A DNA stretch of 48,400 bases from Burkholderiales bacterium. Lineage in GTDB: Bacteria; Pseudomonadota; Gammaproteobacteria; Burkholderiales; SG8-41. The position numbers and the translations under genes are program-made. The notes below the pieces were generated by a model. That model worked only from the letters and a program-made list of their open reading frames with translations, had not been told where the DNA came from and made no database searches. This document shows positions 33,891 to 45,173 of the stretch, piece by piece (the first letter of the stretch is position 1; every line of letters starts with the position of its first letter). The stretch lies in contig JALHND010000009.1 of the NCBI GenBank assembly GCA_022843705.1, forward strand, positions 1-48,400, read 5' to 3'.

Positions 33891-34478
33891 TCACAACTTT
33901 CCCTTGGTCGAGGGCACACCCTTGACGCGCGGATCAAGTTCGACCGCCATGCGCAGCGCGCGGCCGAAGGCCTTGAACAGCGTCTCCACCTGGTGATGGG
34001 CATTGACGCCCTTCAGGTTGTCGAGGTGCAGCGTGACCGAGGCGTGGTTGACGAAGCCCTGGAAAAACTCGCGCACCAGGTCGACATCGAAATCGCCGAC
34101 GCGCGCGCGCGTGAACTTGCCGCTCATCTCCAGTCCGGGACGGCCCGAAAGATCGACCACCACGCGCGACAGTGCTTCGTCGAGCGGCACATAGGCATGG
34201 CCGTAACGGCGCACGCCCTTCTTGTCGCCGACGGCCTTCGCGAAGGCCTGACCCAGCGTGATGCCGATGTCTTCCACGGTGTGGTGGGCATCGATGTGCA
34301 GATCGCCCTTCGCCTTCACCTCGAGGTCGACCAGGCCATGGCGGGCAATCTGGTCGAGCATGTGGTCGAGGAAGGGCACGCCGCTGGCCAGTTTTGCCTG
34401 GCCGCTGCCGTCGAGATCGAGCTTGACGCTGATCTGCGTTTCCTGGGTGTTGCGGGTGACCTGCGCCTTGCGCGCCAT
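33891..34478 (-). CDS. hisB: Imidazoleglycerol-phosphate dehydratase
   Basis: 195 residues, monofunctional dehydratase (no N-terminal HAD phosphatase domain). Two manganese-binding motifs [11 protein letters not shown] / [11 protein letters not shown] and the second-half pair YAHVP... LxHH-like [19 protein letters not shown] match the family. The missing histidinol-phosphatase must be encoded elsewhere. Follows hisC by 58 bases; a weak AT-rich copy (34491-34515) lies in that gap. Confidence 0.96.
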   Translation of the reverse strand: MARKAQVTRNTQETQISVKLDLDGSGQAKLASGVPFLDHMLDQIARHGLVDLEVKAKGDLHIDAHHTVEDIGITLGQAFAKAVGDKKGVRRYGHAYVPLDEALSRVVVDLSGRPGLEMSGKFTRARVGDFDVDLVREFFQGFVNHASVTLHLDNLKGVNAHHQVETLFKAFGRALRMAVELDPRVKGVPSTKGKL

Positions 34479-34490
34479 GGCGATTCCGGA

Positions 34491-34515
34491 TCAGTAAGTT
34501 GTTGATTGCAGAGTA
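34491..34515 (+). repeat. Possible diverged copy H of the AT-rich element
   Basis: GTAAGTTGTTGATTGCAGAG then TATAA resembles copy E (ATAAGTTATTGATTTTAATT) but is shorter. Assignment is tentative. Confidence 0.3.
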
Positions 34516-34536
34516 TAAACCAATTCAGCACCGGCC

Positions 34537-35604
34537 TCAGCCGGGTTTGACGATGGCGCCCAGTGCCTCAATCAGCCCCGCGCACTGCTCGTCGGTGCCG
34601 ACCGTGATGCGCATGAACCCGGCAATGCGCGCCGGCTGGCGGAAATGGCGGACGATGATGCTGCGCTCGCGCAGTTTCGCCGCGATGTCGCCGCCATCGC
34701 GGCCCGGCACGCGCGCGAACACGAAGTTGGCCACCGAAGGCAGCACTTCCAGGCCGAGGCCCTGCAGGTCGCTGACCAGTTTTTCCCGGGTCGCGACGAC
34801 CTTCAGGCACATCGCCCGGAAATAGTCTTCGTCTTCCATGGCCGCGGTGGCGCCGGCCTGGGCGAAACGGTCCAGCGGATAGGAATTGAAACTGTCCTTG
34901 ACCCGGGTCAGCGCCTCGATCAGCTCAGGCTGCCCGATGGCGTAACCGACACGCAAGCCGGCCAGCGCCCGTGACTTTGACAGCGTGTGCGTGACCAGCA
35001 GTTGCGGATATCGGGCGACCAGCGGCACCGCAGACTCGCCGCCGAAGTCGACATAGGCTTCGTCGATGACCACCACCGAATCGCGGTTGGCCTGCAGCAG
35101 GCGTTCGATGTCCGCCAGCGGCACGAAGCAGCCGGTGGGCGCATTCGGATTCGGGAAAATGATGCCGCCGTTCGGCTTCAGGTAATCGTCGATCGCGATC
35201 CCGAAACGCGCATTCAGCGGCAGCTGTTCATAACCGATGCCGTAGAGTCCGCAGTACACCGGGTAAAAACTGTAGGTGATGTCCGGGAACAGCACCGGCC
35301 GCTCGTGTTTGAGCAGGCCGAGGAACACATGGGCCAGCACCTCGTCGGAACCGTTGCCGACAAACACCTGCGCCGGTGTCACGCCGTGACGGGCGGCGAT
35401 CGCCGCGCGCAGGCGGTCGCTGGCGGGATCCGGATACAGGCGCAGCGAATCGCCGATTTCCGCGCGCAGCGCCTCCAGCACGCGCCGGCTCGGGCCGTAA
35501 GGGCTTTCGTTGGTGTTGAGCTTGACCAGGTTGGGCAATTTCGGCTGCTCGCCCGGCACATAGGGCGTCAGTCCGCGCACCACCTCGCTCCAGTAGCGGC
35601 TCAT
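34537..35604 (-). CDS. hisC: Histidinol-phosphate aminotransferase
   Basis: 355 residues, PLP-dependent class II aminotransferase converting imidazole-acetol phosphate to histidinol phosphate. Motifs: [15 protein letters not shown] at the start, [30 protein letters not shown] and the PLP lysine in [24 protein letters not shown] overlap with hisD upstream shows tight coupling. Confidence 0.96.
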   Translation of the reverse strand: MSRYWSEVVRGLTPYVPGEQPKLPNLVKLNTNESPYGPSRRVLEALRAEIGDSLRLYPDPASDRLRAAIAARHGVTPAQVFVGNGSDEVLAHVFLGLLKHERPVLFPDITYSFYPVYCGLYGIGYEQLPLNARFGIAIDDYLKPNGGIIFPNPNAPTGCFVPLADIERLLQANRDSVVVIDEAYVDFGGESAVPLVARYPQLLVTHTLSKSRALAGLRVGYAIGQPELIEALTRVKDSFNSYPLDRFAQAGATAAMEDEDYFRAMCLKVVATREKLVSDLQGLGLEVLPSVANFVFARVPGRDGGDIAAKLRERSIIVRHFRQPARIAGFMRITVGTDEQCAGLIEALGAIVKPG

Positions 35605-36905
35605 CTTCCGTTCTTGCCGCCCAGGCGCAGTTCCGCCGAACGCGCGTGCGCCGGCAGGCCCTCGCCGGTCGCCAGCTCGACGGCAATGCGGCCCAGCTTC
35701 TCGGCGCCGGCCGCGGAAACGCGGATCACGCTGGAACGTTTCTGGAAGTCGTAGACCCCCAGCGGCGACGAGAAGCGCGCGGTGCGCGAGGTCGGCAGCA
35801 CGTGGTTGGGTCCGGCACAGTAGTCGCCCAGTGCCTCCGAGGTGTAGCGGCCGAGGAAAATCGCGCCGGCATGGCGGATCTTCGGCAGCAGGGCCTGGGC
35901 GTTCTCAACAGACAGCTCGAGATGTTCCGGTGCGATGCGGTTGACCAGCGCACAGGCCTCGTCGAGGCTGCGCACGAGAATCAGTGCACCGCGCCCCCTG
36001 AGTGCAGCCTCGATCACCGCGCGCCGCGGCATCTCCGGCAGCAGTTTCGTGATGCTCGCCTGCACCGCATCGAGATACTTCGCATCCGGCGCGAGCAGGA
36101 TCGACTGCGCCAGCTCGTCGTGTTCGGCCTGCGAAAAAAGGTCCATCGCCACCCAGTCGGGATCGGTGGATCCGTCGCAGACAACAAGGATTTCGGAAGG
36201 GCCGGCCACCATGTCGATGCCGACCACGCCGAACACGCGGCGCTTCGCCGCAGCGACATAGGCATTGCCGGGACCGGTGATCTTGTCGACCTGGGGAATC
36301 GTCGCCGTGCCGTAGGCCAGCGCCGCCACCGCCTGCGCGCCGCCGACGGTGAACACGCGGTCGACGCCGCAGATCGCCGCGGCAGCCAGCACCAGGTCGT
36401 TCTTTTCGCCGCGCGGCGTCGGCACCGTCATGATCACTTCGCCCACGCCGGCCACTTTCGCCGGCACCGCGTTCATGATCACCGATGACGGATAGGCCGC
36501 CTTGCCGCCGGGCACGTAAAGCCCGGCACGATCGATTGCAGTCACCTGCTGGCCCAGTTCATTGCCGTCGGCGTCGGTGTAACCCCAGGACTGCGCGCGC
36601 TGGTGTTCGTGATATTCGCGCACCCGGAACGCAGCAGCCTCCAGCGCATCCCTGCGCGCGGCGGGTATGCGCGCGAGCGCGGCCCGCAGTTCAGCCGCCG
36701 GAATTTCGAGTTCGCCCAGGGATTTCGCATTGACGCCGTCGAAACGCGCGGTGTATTCCAGAACCGCGGCATCACCGCGCGCCTTGACGTCGGCCAGTAT
36801 CGCGGCAACAACGGCATCCACCTGCGGATCCTGCGCGGACTCGAAGGCCAGCAGTTCGGCTAGCCGCGCGTCGAAATCAGCCTCGGTGGTGGACAGCCGG
36901 CGCAT
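35601..36905 (-). CDS. hisD: Histidinol dehydrogenase
   Basis: 434 residues, Zn- and NAD-dependent enzyme of the last two steps. Typical blocks: [91 protein letters not shown] and AGPNHVLPT. The Zn ligands (Gln/His in the SQAEHDE block, and later Asp and His) are present. Two bases separate it from hisG. Confidence 0.97.
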   Translation of the reverse strand: MRRLSTTEADFDARLAELLAFESAQDPQVDAVVAAILADVKARGDAAVLEYTARFDGVNAKSLGELEIPAAELRAALARIPAARRDALEAAAFRVREYHEHQRAQSWGYTDADGNELGQQVTAIDRAGLYVPGGKAAYPSSVIMNAVPAKVAGVGEVIMTVPTPRGEKNDLVLAAAAICGVDRVFTVGGAQAVAALAYGTATIPQVDKITGPGNAYVAAAKRRVFGVVGIDMVAGPSEILVVCDGSTDPDWVAMDLFSQAEHDELAQSILLAPDAKYLDAVQASITKLLPEMPRRAVIEAALRGRGALILVRSLDEACALVNRIAPEHLELSVENAQALLPKIRHAGAIFLGRYTSEALGDYCAGPNHVLPTSRTARFSSPLGVYDFQKRSSVIRVSAAGAEKLGRIAVELATGEGLPAHARSAELRLGGKNGR

Positions 36906-36907
36906 GA

Positions 36908-37555
36908 TCAGCCTGCCGGAGCGGAAACGGCGCGGGCGAAGGAATCGATCAGCGGCTGGATCATCGCGCGCTTGACCTTCAGCGCCGCCTGGTTGACCAC
37001 CAGGCGCGAACTGACCGGCGCAATTTCCTCCACCGCAACCAGGTTGTTGGCCTTCAGCGTGCCGCCGGTGCTGACCAGATCGACGATGGCATCGGCGAGG
37101 CCGACCAGCGGCGCCAGCTCCATCGAGCCGTAGAGCTTGATCAGGTCGACGTGCATGCCTTTCGCCGCGAAGTGTTCACGCGCGGTCTGCACATACTTGG
37201 TGGCGACTTTCAGCCGCGCACCCTGGCGCACCGCACCGGCGTAATCGAAATCCCTGCGCACGGCGACCATCATCCGGCAGCGGGCAATGTTCAGGTCCAG
37301 CGGCTGGTAGAGCCCGGCGCTGCCATGCTCATCGAGTACGTCCTTGCCGGCCACACCGAGGTCGGCGCCGCCGTACTGGACATAGGTCGGCACGTCGCTG
37401 GCGCGGACGATGATCAGGCGCACTTCGCGGCGGTTGGTGGCAAGGATCAGCTTGCGCGAGGACTCGGGATTTTCGCGCGAGACGATGCCCGCCGCCTTCA
37501 GCAGCGGCACGGTTTCGTCGAAAATGCGGCCCTTGGACAGGGCAATGGTGATCAT
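36908..37555 (-). CDS. hisG: ATP phosphoribosyltransferase, short form
   Basis: 215 residues, the catalytic domain only (the short HisG). First step of histidine synthesis. Motifs: [37 protein letters not shown] and the PRPP-loop-like [18 protein letters not shown]. Short HisG needs the HisRS-like regulator HisZ, which is not in this window. The ATG at 37555 matches the family start; the first gene of the his operon, so its promoter lies in the 185-bp spacer shared with the divergent ABC gene. Confidence 0.96.
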   Translation of the reverse strand: MITIALSKGRIFDETVPLLKAAGIVSRENPESSRKLILATNRREVRLIIVRASDVPTYVQYGGADLGVAGKDVLDEHGSAGLYQPLDLNIARCRMMVAVRRDFDYAGAVRQGARLKVATKYVQTAREHFAAKGMHVDLIKLYGSMELAPLVGLADAIVDLVSTGGTLKANNLVAVEEIAPVSSRLVVNQAALKVKRAMIQPLIDSFARAVSAPAG

Positions 37556-37740
37556 GGCGGAAAGGACGGCAAATATGCGTGGTTCTTGCGTTGGATCCCG
37601 CGCCGGAAACACCGTCGCGCAGGCGCGCGGAAAGCGATGAATTGTAACGCATTTGCCCCGCGGCCCGGCCTGCCCGCGGTTTCCCGGAGCGGCCGCAGCG
37701 GTTACACTGCGGACTGCGCCGAACCCCCGTTTTCCCCGCC

Positions 37741-38544
37741 ATGACCACCGACAACATCGTAGACATCCGCGACCTCGCGTTCTCCTACGGCAGCCACGAG
37801 ATCTTCAAGTCCGTCAGCCTGACCATCCCGCGCGGCAAGGTCATCGGCATCATGGGCGCCAGCGGCTGCGGCAAGTCGACACTGCTGCGGCTGATTGGCG
37901 CCCAGTTGCGGCCGGCCCGCGGCACGGTCACGGTGCTCGGACAGGACATCCACAGTCTCGACCGCGATGCGCTCTACCGGCTGCGCCGGAAGATGGGCAT
38001 GCAGTTCCAGCAGGGCGGCCTGTTCACCGATCTTTCGGTGTTCGAAAACATCGCCTTCCAGATGCGCGAGAAGAGCAGGCTGCCGGAAGACATGATCAAC
38101 GACCTGGTGCTGATGAAACTCAACGCCGTCGGCCTGCGTGGCGCGGCGAAGCTGATGCCTTCGGAATGTTCCGGCGGCATGGTGCGCCGGGTGGGCCTCG
38201 CGCGCGCGATCGCGCTCGATCCCGACCTGATCATGTACGACGAACCCTTCGCCGGCCTCGACCCGATTTCCTGCAACGTCGTCGGCAAGCTGATCCGGCG
38301 CCTGAACGACGCGCTGGGCGTGACCTCGATCGTGGTGTCCTACGACGCGCAGGAATCGCTGCGCTGCATCGACTATGTCTATTTTCTCGCCGACGGCAAG
38401 GTGGTTGCCCAGGGCACGACCGAAGAAGTGAAAAACTCCGCCGATCCCTTCGTCAAACAGTTCATCAAGGGTCTGCCCGACGGCCCGGTGCCCTTCCATT
38501 ACCGGCAGCAGGCTTATGCCGCAGACCTCGATCTGCCGGCATAA
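37741..38544 (+). CDS. Orphan MlaF-like ABC ATPase with Tyr in the H-loop
   Basis: 267 residues, strongly similar to MlaF at 44228-45043 across the whole length (for example [10 protein letters not shown], [24 protein letters not shown]). Walker [10 protein letters not shown] (39-47), Q-loop region FQQGGLF, signature CSGGMVRR (143-150) and Walker B with Glu168 are intact. The switch-loop His of MlaF (THDVQEAL, H201) is Tyr here (SYDAQESL, Y201), which usually lowers or abolishes ATP hydrolysis. It lies alone, on the plus strand, between murA and hisG, with no permease beside it. It may be a regulatory or degenerate paralogue, or a subunit acting with MlaE. Confidence 0.9.
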   Translation: MTTDNIVDIRDLAFSYGSHEIFKSVSLTIPRGKVIGIMGASGCGKSTLLRLIGAQLRPARGTVTVLGQDIHSLDRDALYRLRRKMGMQFQQGGLFTDLSVFENIAFQMREKSRLPEDMINDLVLMKLNAVGLRGAAKLMPSECSGGMVRRVGLARAIALDPDLIMYDEPFAGLDPISCNVVGKLIRRLNDALGVTSIVVSYDAQESLRCIDYVYFLADGKVVAQGTTEEVKNSADPFVKQFIKGLPDGPVPFHYRQQAYAADLDLPA

Positions 38545-38570
38545 ATATTCAATAAAATCAAGTACTTATA
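38541..38570 (-). repeat. AT-rich dispersed element, copy F
   Basis: Minus strand TATAAGTACTTGATTTTA then TTGAATATTTAT, filling the 30-bp gap between the convergent MlaF-paralogue and murA genes. It overlaps the stop region of the ABC gene (38542-38544). Confidence 0.7.
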
Positions 38571-38574
38571 AAGA

Positions 38575-39963
<1,389 letters not shown>

Positions 39964-39973
39964 TTAAGGGGTT

Positions 39974-40213
39974 TCAGGTTTTTTCCGCCCACTGCTCCGG
40001 CGTCAGCGTCTTCATCGACAGCGCGTGGATTTCCTCGCGCATGCGGTCTCCCAGCGCCCGGTACACCAGCTGGTGCTGCTGGACCTTGTTCTTGCCCTGG
40101 AAGGCGGTACTGACGATCACCGCCTCCCAGTGGTGGCCGTCTCCGGCGACCTCGACATGCGCGCAGTCAAGTCCCGCCGCGATGGATTGTTTGATGCTTT
40201 CCGCAGTAACCAT
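39974..40213 (-). CDS. BolA/IbaG family protein
   Basis: 79 residues, BolA-like fold of the IbaG (YrbA) type: HVEVAGDGHHWEAVIVSTAFQGKNKVQQHQLVYRALGD, with the conserved Cys/His region for Fe-S binding with monothiol glutaredoxins (the HxL-type VQQHQLVY). It lies between the NodIJ-like ABC genes and murA, the standard location in this group. Confidence 0.93.
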   Translation of the reverse strand: MVTAESIKQSIAAGLDCAHVEVAGDGHHWEAVIVSTAFQGKNKVQQHQLVYRALGDRMREEIHALSMKTLTPEQWAEKT

Positions 40214-40228
40214 TGGTATGCCTCGTTT

Positions 40229-40984
40229 TCAGTGACGCAGCTTGTAGCCCGATTTGAGCAGCCCCAGGGTCAGCCATGATAAGGCGATGAAACTGCCGCC
40301 GACAATCGCCAGGCTCAGCCAGGGTGAAGTATCCGATGCGCCGAAGAAGCCGTAACGGAAGCCGTCGATCATGTAGAACACGGGATTCAGGTGCGAAGCC
40401 GCCTGCCAGAATGGGGGCAGCGACTGGATCGAATAAAACACCCCGGACAGGAAAGTCAGCGGCAGGATGATGAAGTTGGTGAAGGCCGCCAGCTGGTCGA
40501 TCTTGTCGGAATGGATGCCGGCGACGATGCCCAGCGCGCCCATCACCGCGCTGCCGCAGACACCGAACAGCAGCGCCCATCCCGGATGGGCGACATTCAG
40601 GTCGGTGAACCACAGCGTCGCGAACAACACGCCGGCGCCGACCACCACGCCGCGCGCCATCGCCGCCAGCAGGTAGGCCAGGAAAAACTCGCGGTGCGAC
40701 AGCGGCGGCAGCAGCACGAACACGATGTTGCCGGTCATCTTCGACTGCATCAGGCTCGACGAGGCATTGGCAAAGGCATTCTGCAGCACCGACATCATCG
40801 CCAGGCCCGGCACCAGGAAGGCGATGTAATCCACCCCCGGGAAAACCTCCACCCGGCCGCGCAGCGCGTGGCCGAACACCAGCAGGTAGAGCAGCGCGGT
40901 CAGCACCGGCGCGAGCACGGTCTGCACGCTGACCTTCCAGAAGCGCAGCCATTCCTTGTAGAACAATGTGTAGAAACCGGTCAT
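40229..40984 (-). CDS. ABC-2 type permease, YadH/NodJ-like
   Basis: 251 residues with six hydrophobic segments. Motifs: NVAHPGWALLFGV, FIILPLTFLSGVFYSIQSLPPFWQ and LNPVFYMIDGFRYGFFG are typical of the NodJ/YadH family. The ATG at 40984 is chosen; the frame continues upstream but only across the repeat and the shadow of the ATPase gene. It pairs with the ATPase at 41065-41970. Confidence 0.93.
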   Translation of the reverse strand: MTGFYTLFYKEWLRFWKVSVQTVLAPVLTALLYLLVFGHALRGRVEVFPGVDYIAFLVPGLAMMSVLQNAFANASSSLMQSKMTGNIVFVLLPPLSHREFFLAYLLAAMARGVVVGAGVLFATLWFTDLNVAHPGWALLFGVCGSAVMGALGIVAGIHSDKIDQLAAFTNFIILPLTFLSGVFYSIQSLPPFWQAASHLNPVFYMIDGFRYGFFGASDTSPWLSLAIVGGSFIALSWLTLGLLKSGYKLRH

Positions 40985-40991
40985 TTTTTTG

Positions 40992-41070
40992 TCGTCAGGG
41001 GTCAGGCGTGAAGAGTCAGGAGTGGGGATGGTTTGGATCTCACGCCTGACTCCTCGCTCGTCCCTCACGC
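40992..41070. repeat. TGAGG-word hairpin at the ATPase stop codon
   Basis: Left arm GTCAGGGGTCAGGCG then TGAAGAGTCAGGAG, right arm CTCACGCCTGACTCC then TCGCTCGTCCCTCACGCC. The right arm contains the complement of the ATPase TGA stop (41065-41067) followed at once by the repeat words, as at hisA and tatA. Confidence 0.65.
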
Positions 41071-41970
41071 CTTCCTCATGATCTGCACAAACACTTCCTC
41101 CAGATCCGGCTGCATGATCTCCATTTCCTGCACCGTGACGCCGTCCTCGCGCAATGCCGCCATCACCCGCTCCACCTCCGCGTAATCGGGCAGCGCGAGG
41201 CGGATGGCGCCGTCTTCCTCGCGCTGGGCGACCAGCGGCTCCAGGCGCACCGGCAGCGCACCGCCGAGGCGCAGTTCGACATAACAGCCGGAATGCAGCC
41301 GCAGCAGGTTCTCGGTCTTGTCGAGCGTGACGATGCGTCCCTGCTTGAGCATGGCCACCCGCCCGCACAATGCCTCGGCCTCCTCAAGGTAATGCGTGGT
41401 CAGCACGATGGTGTGGCCGTCGCGGTTCAGCCGCCGGATGAAACGCCACAGCGCCTGGCGCAGCTCGACATCGACGCCTGCGGTCGGTTCGTCGAGCACG
41501 ATCACCGGCGGCTTGTGCACCAGCGCCTGCGCCACCAGCACGCGGCGCTTCATGCCGCCGGACAGCGCACGCATGTTGGTGTCGGCCTTCGCCGTGAGGT
41601 CGAGATTTTCCAGCACCTCGTCGATCCACGCGCGGTTGTCGCGCAGGCCGAAATAACCCGACTGTATCGTCAGCGTCTCGCGCACGGTGAAAAACGGATC
41701 GAACACCAGTTCCTGCGGCACCACGCCCAGCGCGCGCCGCGCCGCGCGGTAATCGCCGCCGACGTCATGCCCCATGATCCGCAGGCTGCCGCCGTCCGGA
41801 CGCACCAGCCCGGCCAGGATGCTGATCAGCGTGGTCTTGCCGGCACCGTTGGGACCGAGCAGGCCGAAAAACTCCCCGGGCTCGACACGGAGGCTGACGC
41901 CAGCCAGCGCCTGCAGGCTGCCGTAACGCTTGGTGACATCGATGACTTCGATCGCGTGGGTCATTTGCAT
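41065..41970 (-). CDS. ABC transporter ATP-binding protein, YadG/NodI-like
   Basis: 301 residues. Walker A GPNGAGKTT, signature LSGGMKRRVL, Walker B VIVLDEPTAGVD, H-loop TTHYLEEAEAL. The C-terminal part (about 230-301) matches the DrrA/YadG-type extension. Start at 41970 is used; an ATG six bases later is possible. It is downstream of mlaB. NodI-NodJ homologues export lipo-oligosaccharides in rhizobia, while YadGH substrate is unknown. Confidence 0.93.
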   Translation of the reverse strand: MQMTHAIEVIDVTKRYGSLQALAGVSLRVEPGEFFGLLGPNGAGKTTLISILAGLVRPDGGSLRIMGHDVGGDYRAARRALGVVPQELVFDPFFTVRETLTIQSGYFGLRDNRAWIDEVLENLDLTAKADTNMRALSGGMKRRVLVAQALVHKPPVIVLDEPTAGVDVELRQALWRFIRRLNRDGHTIVLTTHYLEEAEALCGRVAMLKQGRIVTLDKTENLLRLHSGCYVELRLGGALPVRLEPLVAQREEDGAIRLALPDYAEVERVMAALREDGVTVQEMEIMQPDLEEVFVQIMRKA

Positions 41971-42005
41971 CCGACAGGTGCGCCGCCGCGGCGGCGCGGT
42001 GCGGA

Positions 42006-42287
42006 CTATTCCTCGCCGACCAGTTCCGTGACGCCGTAGAGCTGCGCCAGGCTTTTCAGGTTGTCGGGCAGGCCGACATAACGGATGCTGCGGCCGCCGG
42101 CGAGCGCCGCGCGGCGCCACTCGAACAGCAGGCTGACCGCGGCCGAATCGACCTCGGTCACACCGGAAAGATCCAGCGTCACCTCCGGCGCCGTGAACTG
42201 CCGCAGGCCGTCCTCGCGCAATGCAAGGGCGGTTTCAAGATTGACGGCGCCTTTCAGCGTGCAGCGCCCGTCGTTACATTCGATCAT
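42006..42287 (-). CDS. mlaB: STAS-domain protein MlaB
   Basis: 93 residues, a single STAS domain (EVTLDLSGVTEVDSAAVSLLFEW, with the conserved DSA loop). In the Mla system it binds MlaF and is needed for complex activity. ATG overlaps the mlaC stop by four bases. Confidence 0.93.
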   Translation of the reverse strand: MIECNDGRCTLKGAVNLETALALREDGLRQFTAPEVTLDLSGVTEVDSAAVSLLFEWRRAALAGGRSIRYVGLPDNLKSLAQLYGVTELVGEE

Positions 42288-42901
42288 TTCGCCTGCGCCA
42301 CCAGCGCGCGGTTCTTGTCACGCAGCGACGCGATCAGGCCGTCGATGCCGCCCTTGCGGATCTCGGTATTGAAGGTGCTGCGGTAGTTCTCCACCAGGCT
42401 GATGCCGCCGATCTTGACGTTGTAGACCTTCCAGCCGCCGTCGGTTTTTTCCATGCCGTAATCGACCTGCACCGGTTCGCCGCCGCCGGACTGGCGCACC
42501 AGCGAACGCACGGTGACATCGTTGTCATCGGCGGCCAGCTTCAGCGGGCGGTATTCGATCTTCTGGTCCTTGAACAGCACCAGCGAGGCGGTGTAGGTCT
42601 GCACCAGCAGCGCGCGGAATTCCGTGGTCAGCGCCTTGCGCTGCTCGGCATTCGCGGAGCTCCAGTTCTTGCCCAGCGCAAGCTGGGTCATGCCGGTGAA
42701 ATTGAAATGCGGCGCGATTTTGGTTTCGATCAGATCGCGCGCCTTCTTCTGGTTGCCGGACTGGATGTCCTTGTCGGCGCGCAGCACCGCGATCACCTCG
42801 TCGGTAACCGTGCGCGCGAGCACATCGGGTGGCGTCGCGGCAATTGCCGGAGCCATACCCAGGAATTGCAAAAACATTAATAAAATCAAATACTTACGCA
42901 T
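42284..42901 (-). CDS. mlaC: Phospholipid-binding periplasmic protein MlaC
   Basis: 205 residues. Signal peptide, then the MlaC (Tol-Ttg2D) domain: ARTVTDEVIAVLRADKDIQ, then LALGKNWSSANAEQRKALTTEFRALLVQTY, with VNVKIGGISLVENYRSTF-like ending (YNVKIGGISLVENYRSTFN). It carries phospholipids between the outer-membrane MlaA and the MlaFEDB complex. Its signal-peptide codons (residues 2-12) coincide with the AT-rich element copy G. Confidence 0.95.
   Translation of the reverse strand: MRKYLILLMFLQFLGMAPAIAATPPDVLARTVTDEVIAVLRADKDIQSGNQKKARDLIETKIAPHFNFTGMTQLALGKNWSSANAEQRKALTTEFRALLVQTYTASLVLFKDQKIEYRPLKLAADDNDVTVRSLVRQSGGGEPVQVDYGMEKTDGGWKVYNVKIGGISLVENYRSTFNTEIRKGGIDGLIASLRDKNRALVAQAK
42870..42898 (-). 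repeat. AT-rich dispersed element, copy G, within mlaC signal peptide
   Basis: Minus strand GTAAGTATTTGATTTTA then TTAATGTTTTT. It encodes KYLILLMFL of the mlaC signal peptide. The AAGTATTTGATT stretch equals that of copy B. Confidence 0.65.
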
Positions 42902-42951
42902 AACACACCATCGCTCCCTGACGTCGAGTCGCCCTCATTGTCCTACTGCCG

Positions 42952-43425
42952 TTATTTGTTCGCCGGTCCGCCTTCGGCCGCCTTGTCGAAAAGGAACTGG
43001 CTGATCAGCTTTTCCAAGACCACCGCCGACTGCGTCAGCCGGATGTTGTCGCCGGCCTTCAGCATCTGGTCATCACCGCCGCCCTCGAGTCCGACGTACT
43101 GTTCGCCGAGCAGACCCGAAGTCAGGATCGAGGCCGTGGTGTCCTTCGGAAACTGGTAATTCTTTTCGATCGCCATCGTCACCTTGGCGGTGAAACGGTC
43201 ATTGTTGAAGCTGATCGAGGTCACGCGCCCGACCACGACACCGGCGCTCTTGATCGCCGCCCGCGGCTTCAGCCCGCCGATGTTGTCGAAGTTGGCGGTG
43301 ATCGAGTAGGTCTCACCGCTGCCGATGGTCGACATGTTGCCGACCTTGAACGCCAGGACCACCAGCGCGGCAATGCCCGCGACAACAAACAGCCCCACCC
43401 ACAAATCCAGCATTGATCTTTCCAT
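42952..43425 (-). CDS. mlaD: Phospholipid-binding MCE-domain protein MlaD
   Basis: 157 residues. N-terminal helix (LWVGLFVVAGIAALVVLAFKVG) and one MCE domain (YSITANFDNIGGLKPRAAIKSAGVVVGRVTSI). Forms the hexameric periplasmic ring of the MlaFEDB complex. Gap to mlaE 18 bases. Confidence 0.96.
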   Translation of the reverse strand: MERSMLDLWVGLFVVAGIAALVVLAFKVGNMSTIGSGETYSITANFDNIGGLKPRAAIKSAGVVVGRVTSISFNNDRFTAKVTMAIEKNYQFPKDTTASILTSGLLGEQYVGLEGGGDDQMLKAGDNIRLTQSAVVLEKLISQFLFDKAAEGGPANK

Positions 43426-43443
43426 TAGGCACCTTTGTGCATC

Positions 43444-44238
43444 TTAGACAGCACTGAACATGAAAGAGGTCAGGATGAAATCCAGACCGAGTATCGCCAG
43501 CGATGACGTTACCACGGTGCGCGTGGTCGCGCCCGAAACGCCCTCGGCCGTCGGCGGCGCGTCGTAACCCTCGAACAGCGCGATCCAGGTCACCGCGACG
43601 CCGAACACGAAGCTCTTGATCACGCCGTTCAGGACATCCTCGCGGACATCGACCGCGCTCTGCATCTGCGACCAGAAGGAACCTTCGTCGACGCCGATCA
43701 GCACCACGCCGACAACGTAGCCGCCGAACACGCCCATCGCACTGAACATCGCCGCCAGCAGCGGCATCGAGATGACACCCGCCCAGAACCGCGGCGCCAC
43801 CACGCGGGCGATCGGATCGACCGCCATCATTTCCATCGCCGACAGCTGTTCGGTCGCCTTCATCAGGCCGATCTCGGCGGTCATCGCCGAACCGGCGCGG
43901 CTGGCGAACAGCAGCGCCGACACCACCGGCCCCAGCTCCCGCACCAGCGACAGCGCGACCAGCACGCCGAGCGCCGATTCCGAGCCGTAGGTGGTCAGCG
44001 TCTGGTATCCCTGCAGGCCCAGCACCATGCCGACAAACAGTCCCGACACCAGGATGATGATCAGCGACAGCACGCCGGTGTAGTACAGCTCGCGCACGAC
44101 CAGACGCGGCCGCGCGAGGCAGGTGCCGGAATGGGCGATGGTCAGCCCGATGAAACGCGCGGCATAACCGAGGCGCAGCACGTTGTCGATCGCCCGGGCA
44201 CCGATGCCGCGCACCGTCGGCAGTGATCTATGCGGCAC
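43444..44238 (-). CDS. mlaE: Phospholipid ABC transporter permease MlaE
   Basis: 264 residues, the MlaE/permease family ([71 protein letters not shown]). Integral membrane part of the Mla complex. Overlaps the 3' end of mlaF by 11 bases, so the pair is coupled. Confidence 0.97.
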   Translation of the reverse strand: MPHRSLPTVRGIGARAIDNVLRLGYAARFIGLTIAHSGTCLARPRLVVRELYYTGVLSLIIILVSGLFVGMVLGLQGYQTLTTYGSESALGVLVALSLVRELGPVVSALLFASRAGSAMTAEIGLMKATEQLSAMEMMAVDPIARVVAPRFWAGVISMPLLAAMFSAMGVFGGYVVGVVLIGVDEGSFWSQMQSAVDVREDVLNGVIKSFVFGVAVTWIALFEGYDAPPTAEGVSGATTRTVVTSSLAILGLDFILTSFMFSAV

Positions 44239-45043
44239 GGCGCCCCCCCATCCTCAGTTCCGCCGCGTAATCGCCGCTCGGATACTGGTAGGCCACCGGC
44301 CCTTCCGCCTCGCCATGCACGAACTGGTGCACCAGCGGATCGGTGTTCGCGCGCAGCTCTTCCGGCGTGCCGTGGGCCTTCATCTTGCCGTCGGACAGGT
44401 AATACACGTAATCCACCACATCAAGCGCCTCCTGCACGTCATGGGTCACCACCAGCGAAGTCGTGCCCAGCGTGTCGTTCAGTTCGCGGACCAGGTTGGC
44501 GATCACGCCCAGCGAGATCGGATCCAGCCCGGTGAAGGGTTCGTCATACATCATGATCATCGGGTCGAGCGCAATTGCCCGCGCCAGCGCCACCCGCCGC
44601 GCCATGCCGCCCGAGAGTTCCGCCGGCATCAGTTTCGCCGCGCCGCGCAGGCCCACCGCATGCAGCTTCATCATCACCAGGTCGCGGATCATGCTCTCCG
44701 GCAGCCCGGTGTGCTCGCGCATCTGGAAGGCGACGTTGTCGTAGACGGACAGGTCGGTGAACAGCGCGCCGAACTGGAACAGCATGCCCATGCGCCGGCG
44801 CATGTTGTAGATGCCCTGCTGATCGAGCGCGCTGGTGCACTGGCCGTTGACCCAGACCTCGCCCGAGGTCGGCTTCATGACCCCGCCGATCAGCCGCAGC
44901 AGCGTGGTCTTGCCCGAACCGCTGATGCCCATCAGCGCGACGACCTTGCCGCGCGGAATGGTCATGTTGATGCCGCTCAGGATCGGACGCCGCCCGTAGG
45001 CGAAGTTCACGTCCTTGATTTCGATCAGGGTTTCGGGTGCCAC
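44228..45043 (-). CDS. mlaF: Phospholipid ABC transporter ATPase MlaF
   Basis: 271 residues. Walker [11 protein letters not shown]-loop FQFGALF, signature LSGGMARR, Walker B MMYDEP, D-loop TGLDPIS and H-loop with His201 (VTHDVQEAL) all present. First gene of mlaFEDCB. Start is GTG at 45043 (codes for [12 protein letters not shown]), matching the family start; an ATG further upstream would cross divergent spacer sequence. The plus-strand gene at 37741 is a paralogue. Confidence 0.95.
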   Translation of the reverse strand: MAPETLIEIKDVNFAYGRRPILSGINMTIPRGKVVALMGISGSGKTTLLRLIGGVMKPTSGEVWVNGQCTSALDQQGIYNMRRRMGMLFQFGALFTDLSVYDNVAFQMREHTGLPESMIRDLVMMKLHAVGLRGAAKLMPAELSGGMARRVALARAIALDPMIMMYDEPFTGLDPISLGVIANLVRELNDTLGTTSLVVTHDVQEALDVVDYVYYLSDGKMKAHGTPEELRANTDPLVHQFVHGEAEGPVAYQYPSGDYAAELRMGGRRAA

Positions 45044-45173
45044 GGACAGGCCGTCGTCGCTGCAGTAAAGTGCGGATTCTAAACGAGAACGGCAGTACGG
45101 CCCAAGGCGCCGCGGATTTGGCCGGCAGCGCCCGCGGCTGGCATCATGCGCCATCACGCCCGCGATCATCCCC

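Noticed and set aside
37702-38499. Minus-strand open frame opposite the MlaF paralogue
   Set aside because: Antisense shadow; the plus-strand frame has full Walker A, signature and Walker B motifs.
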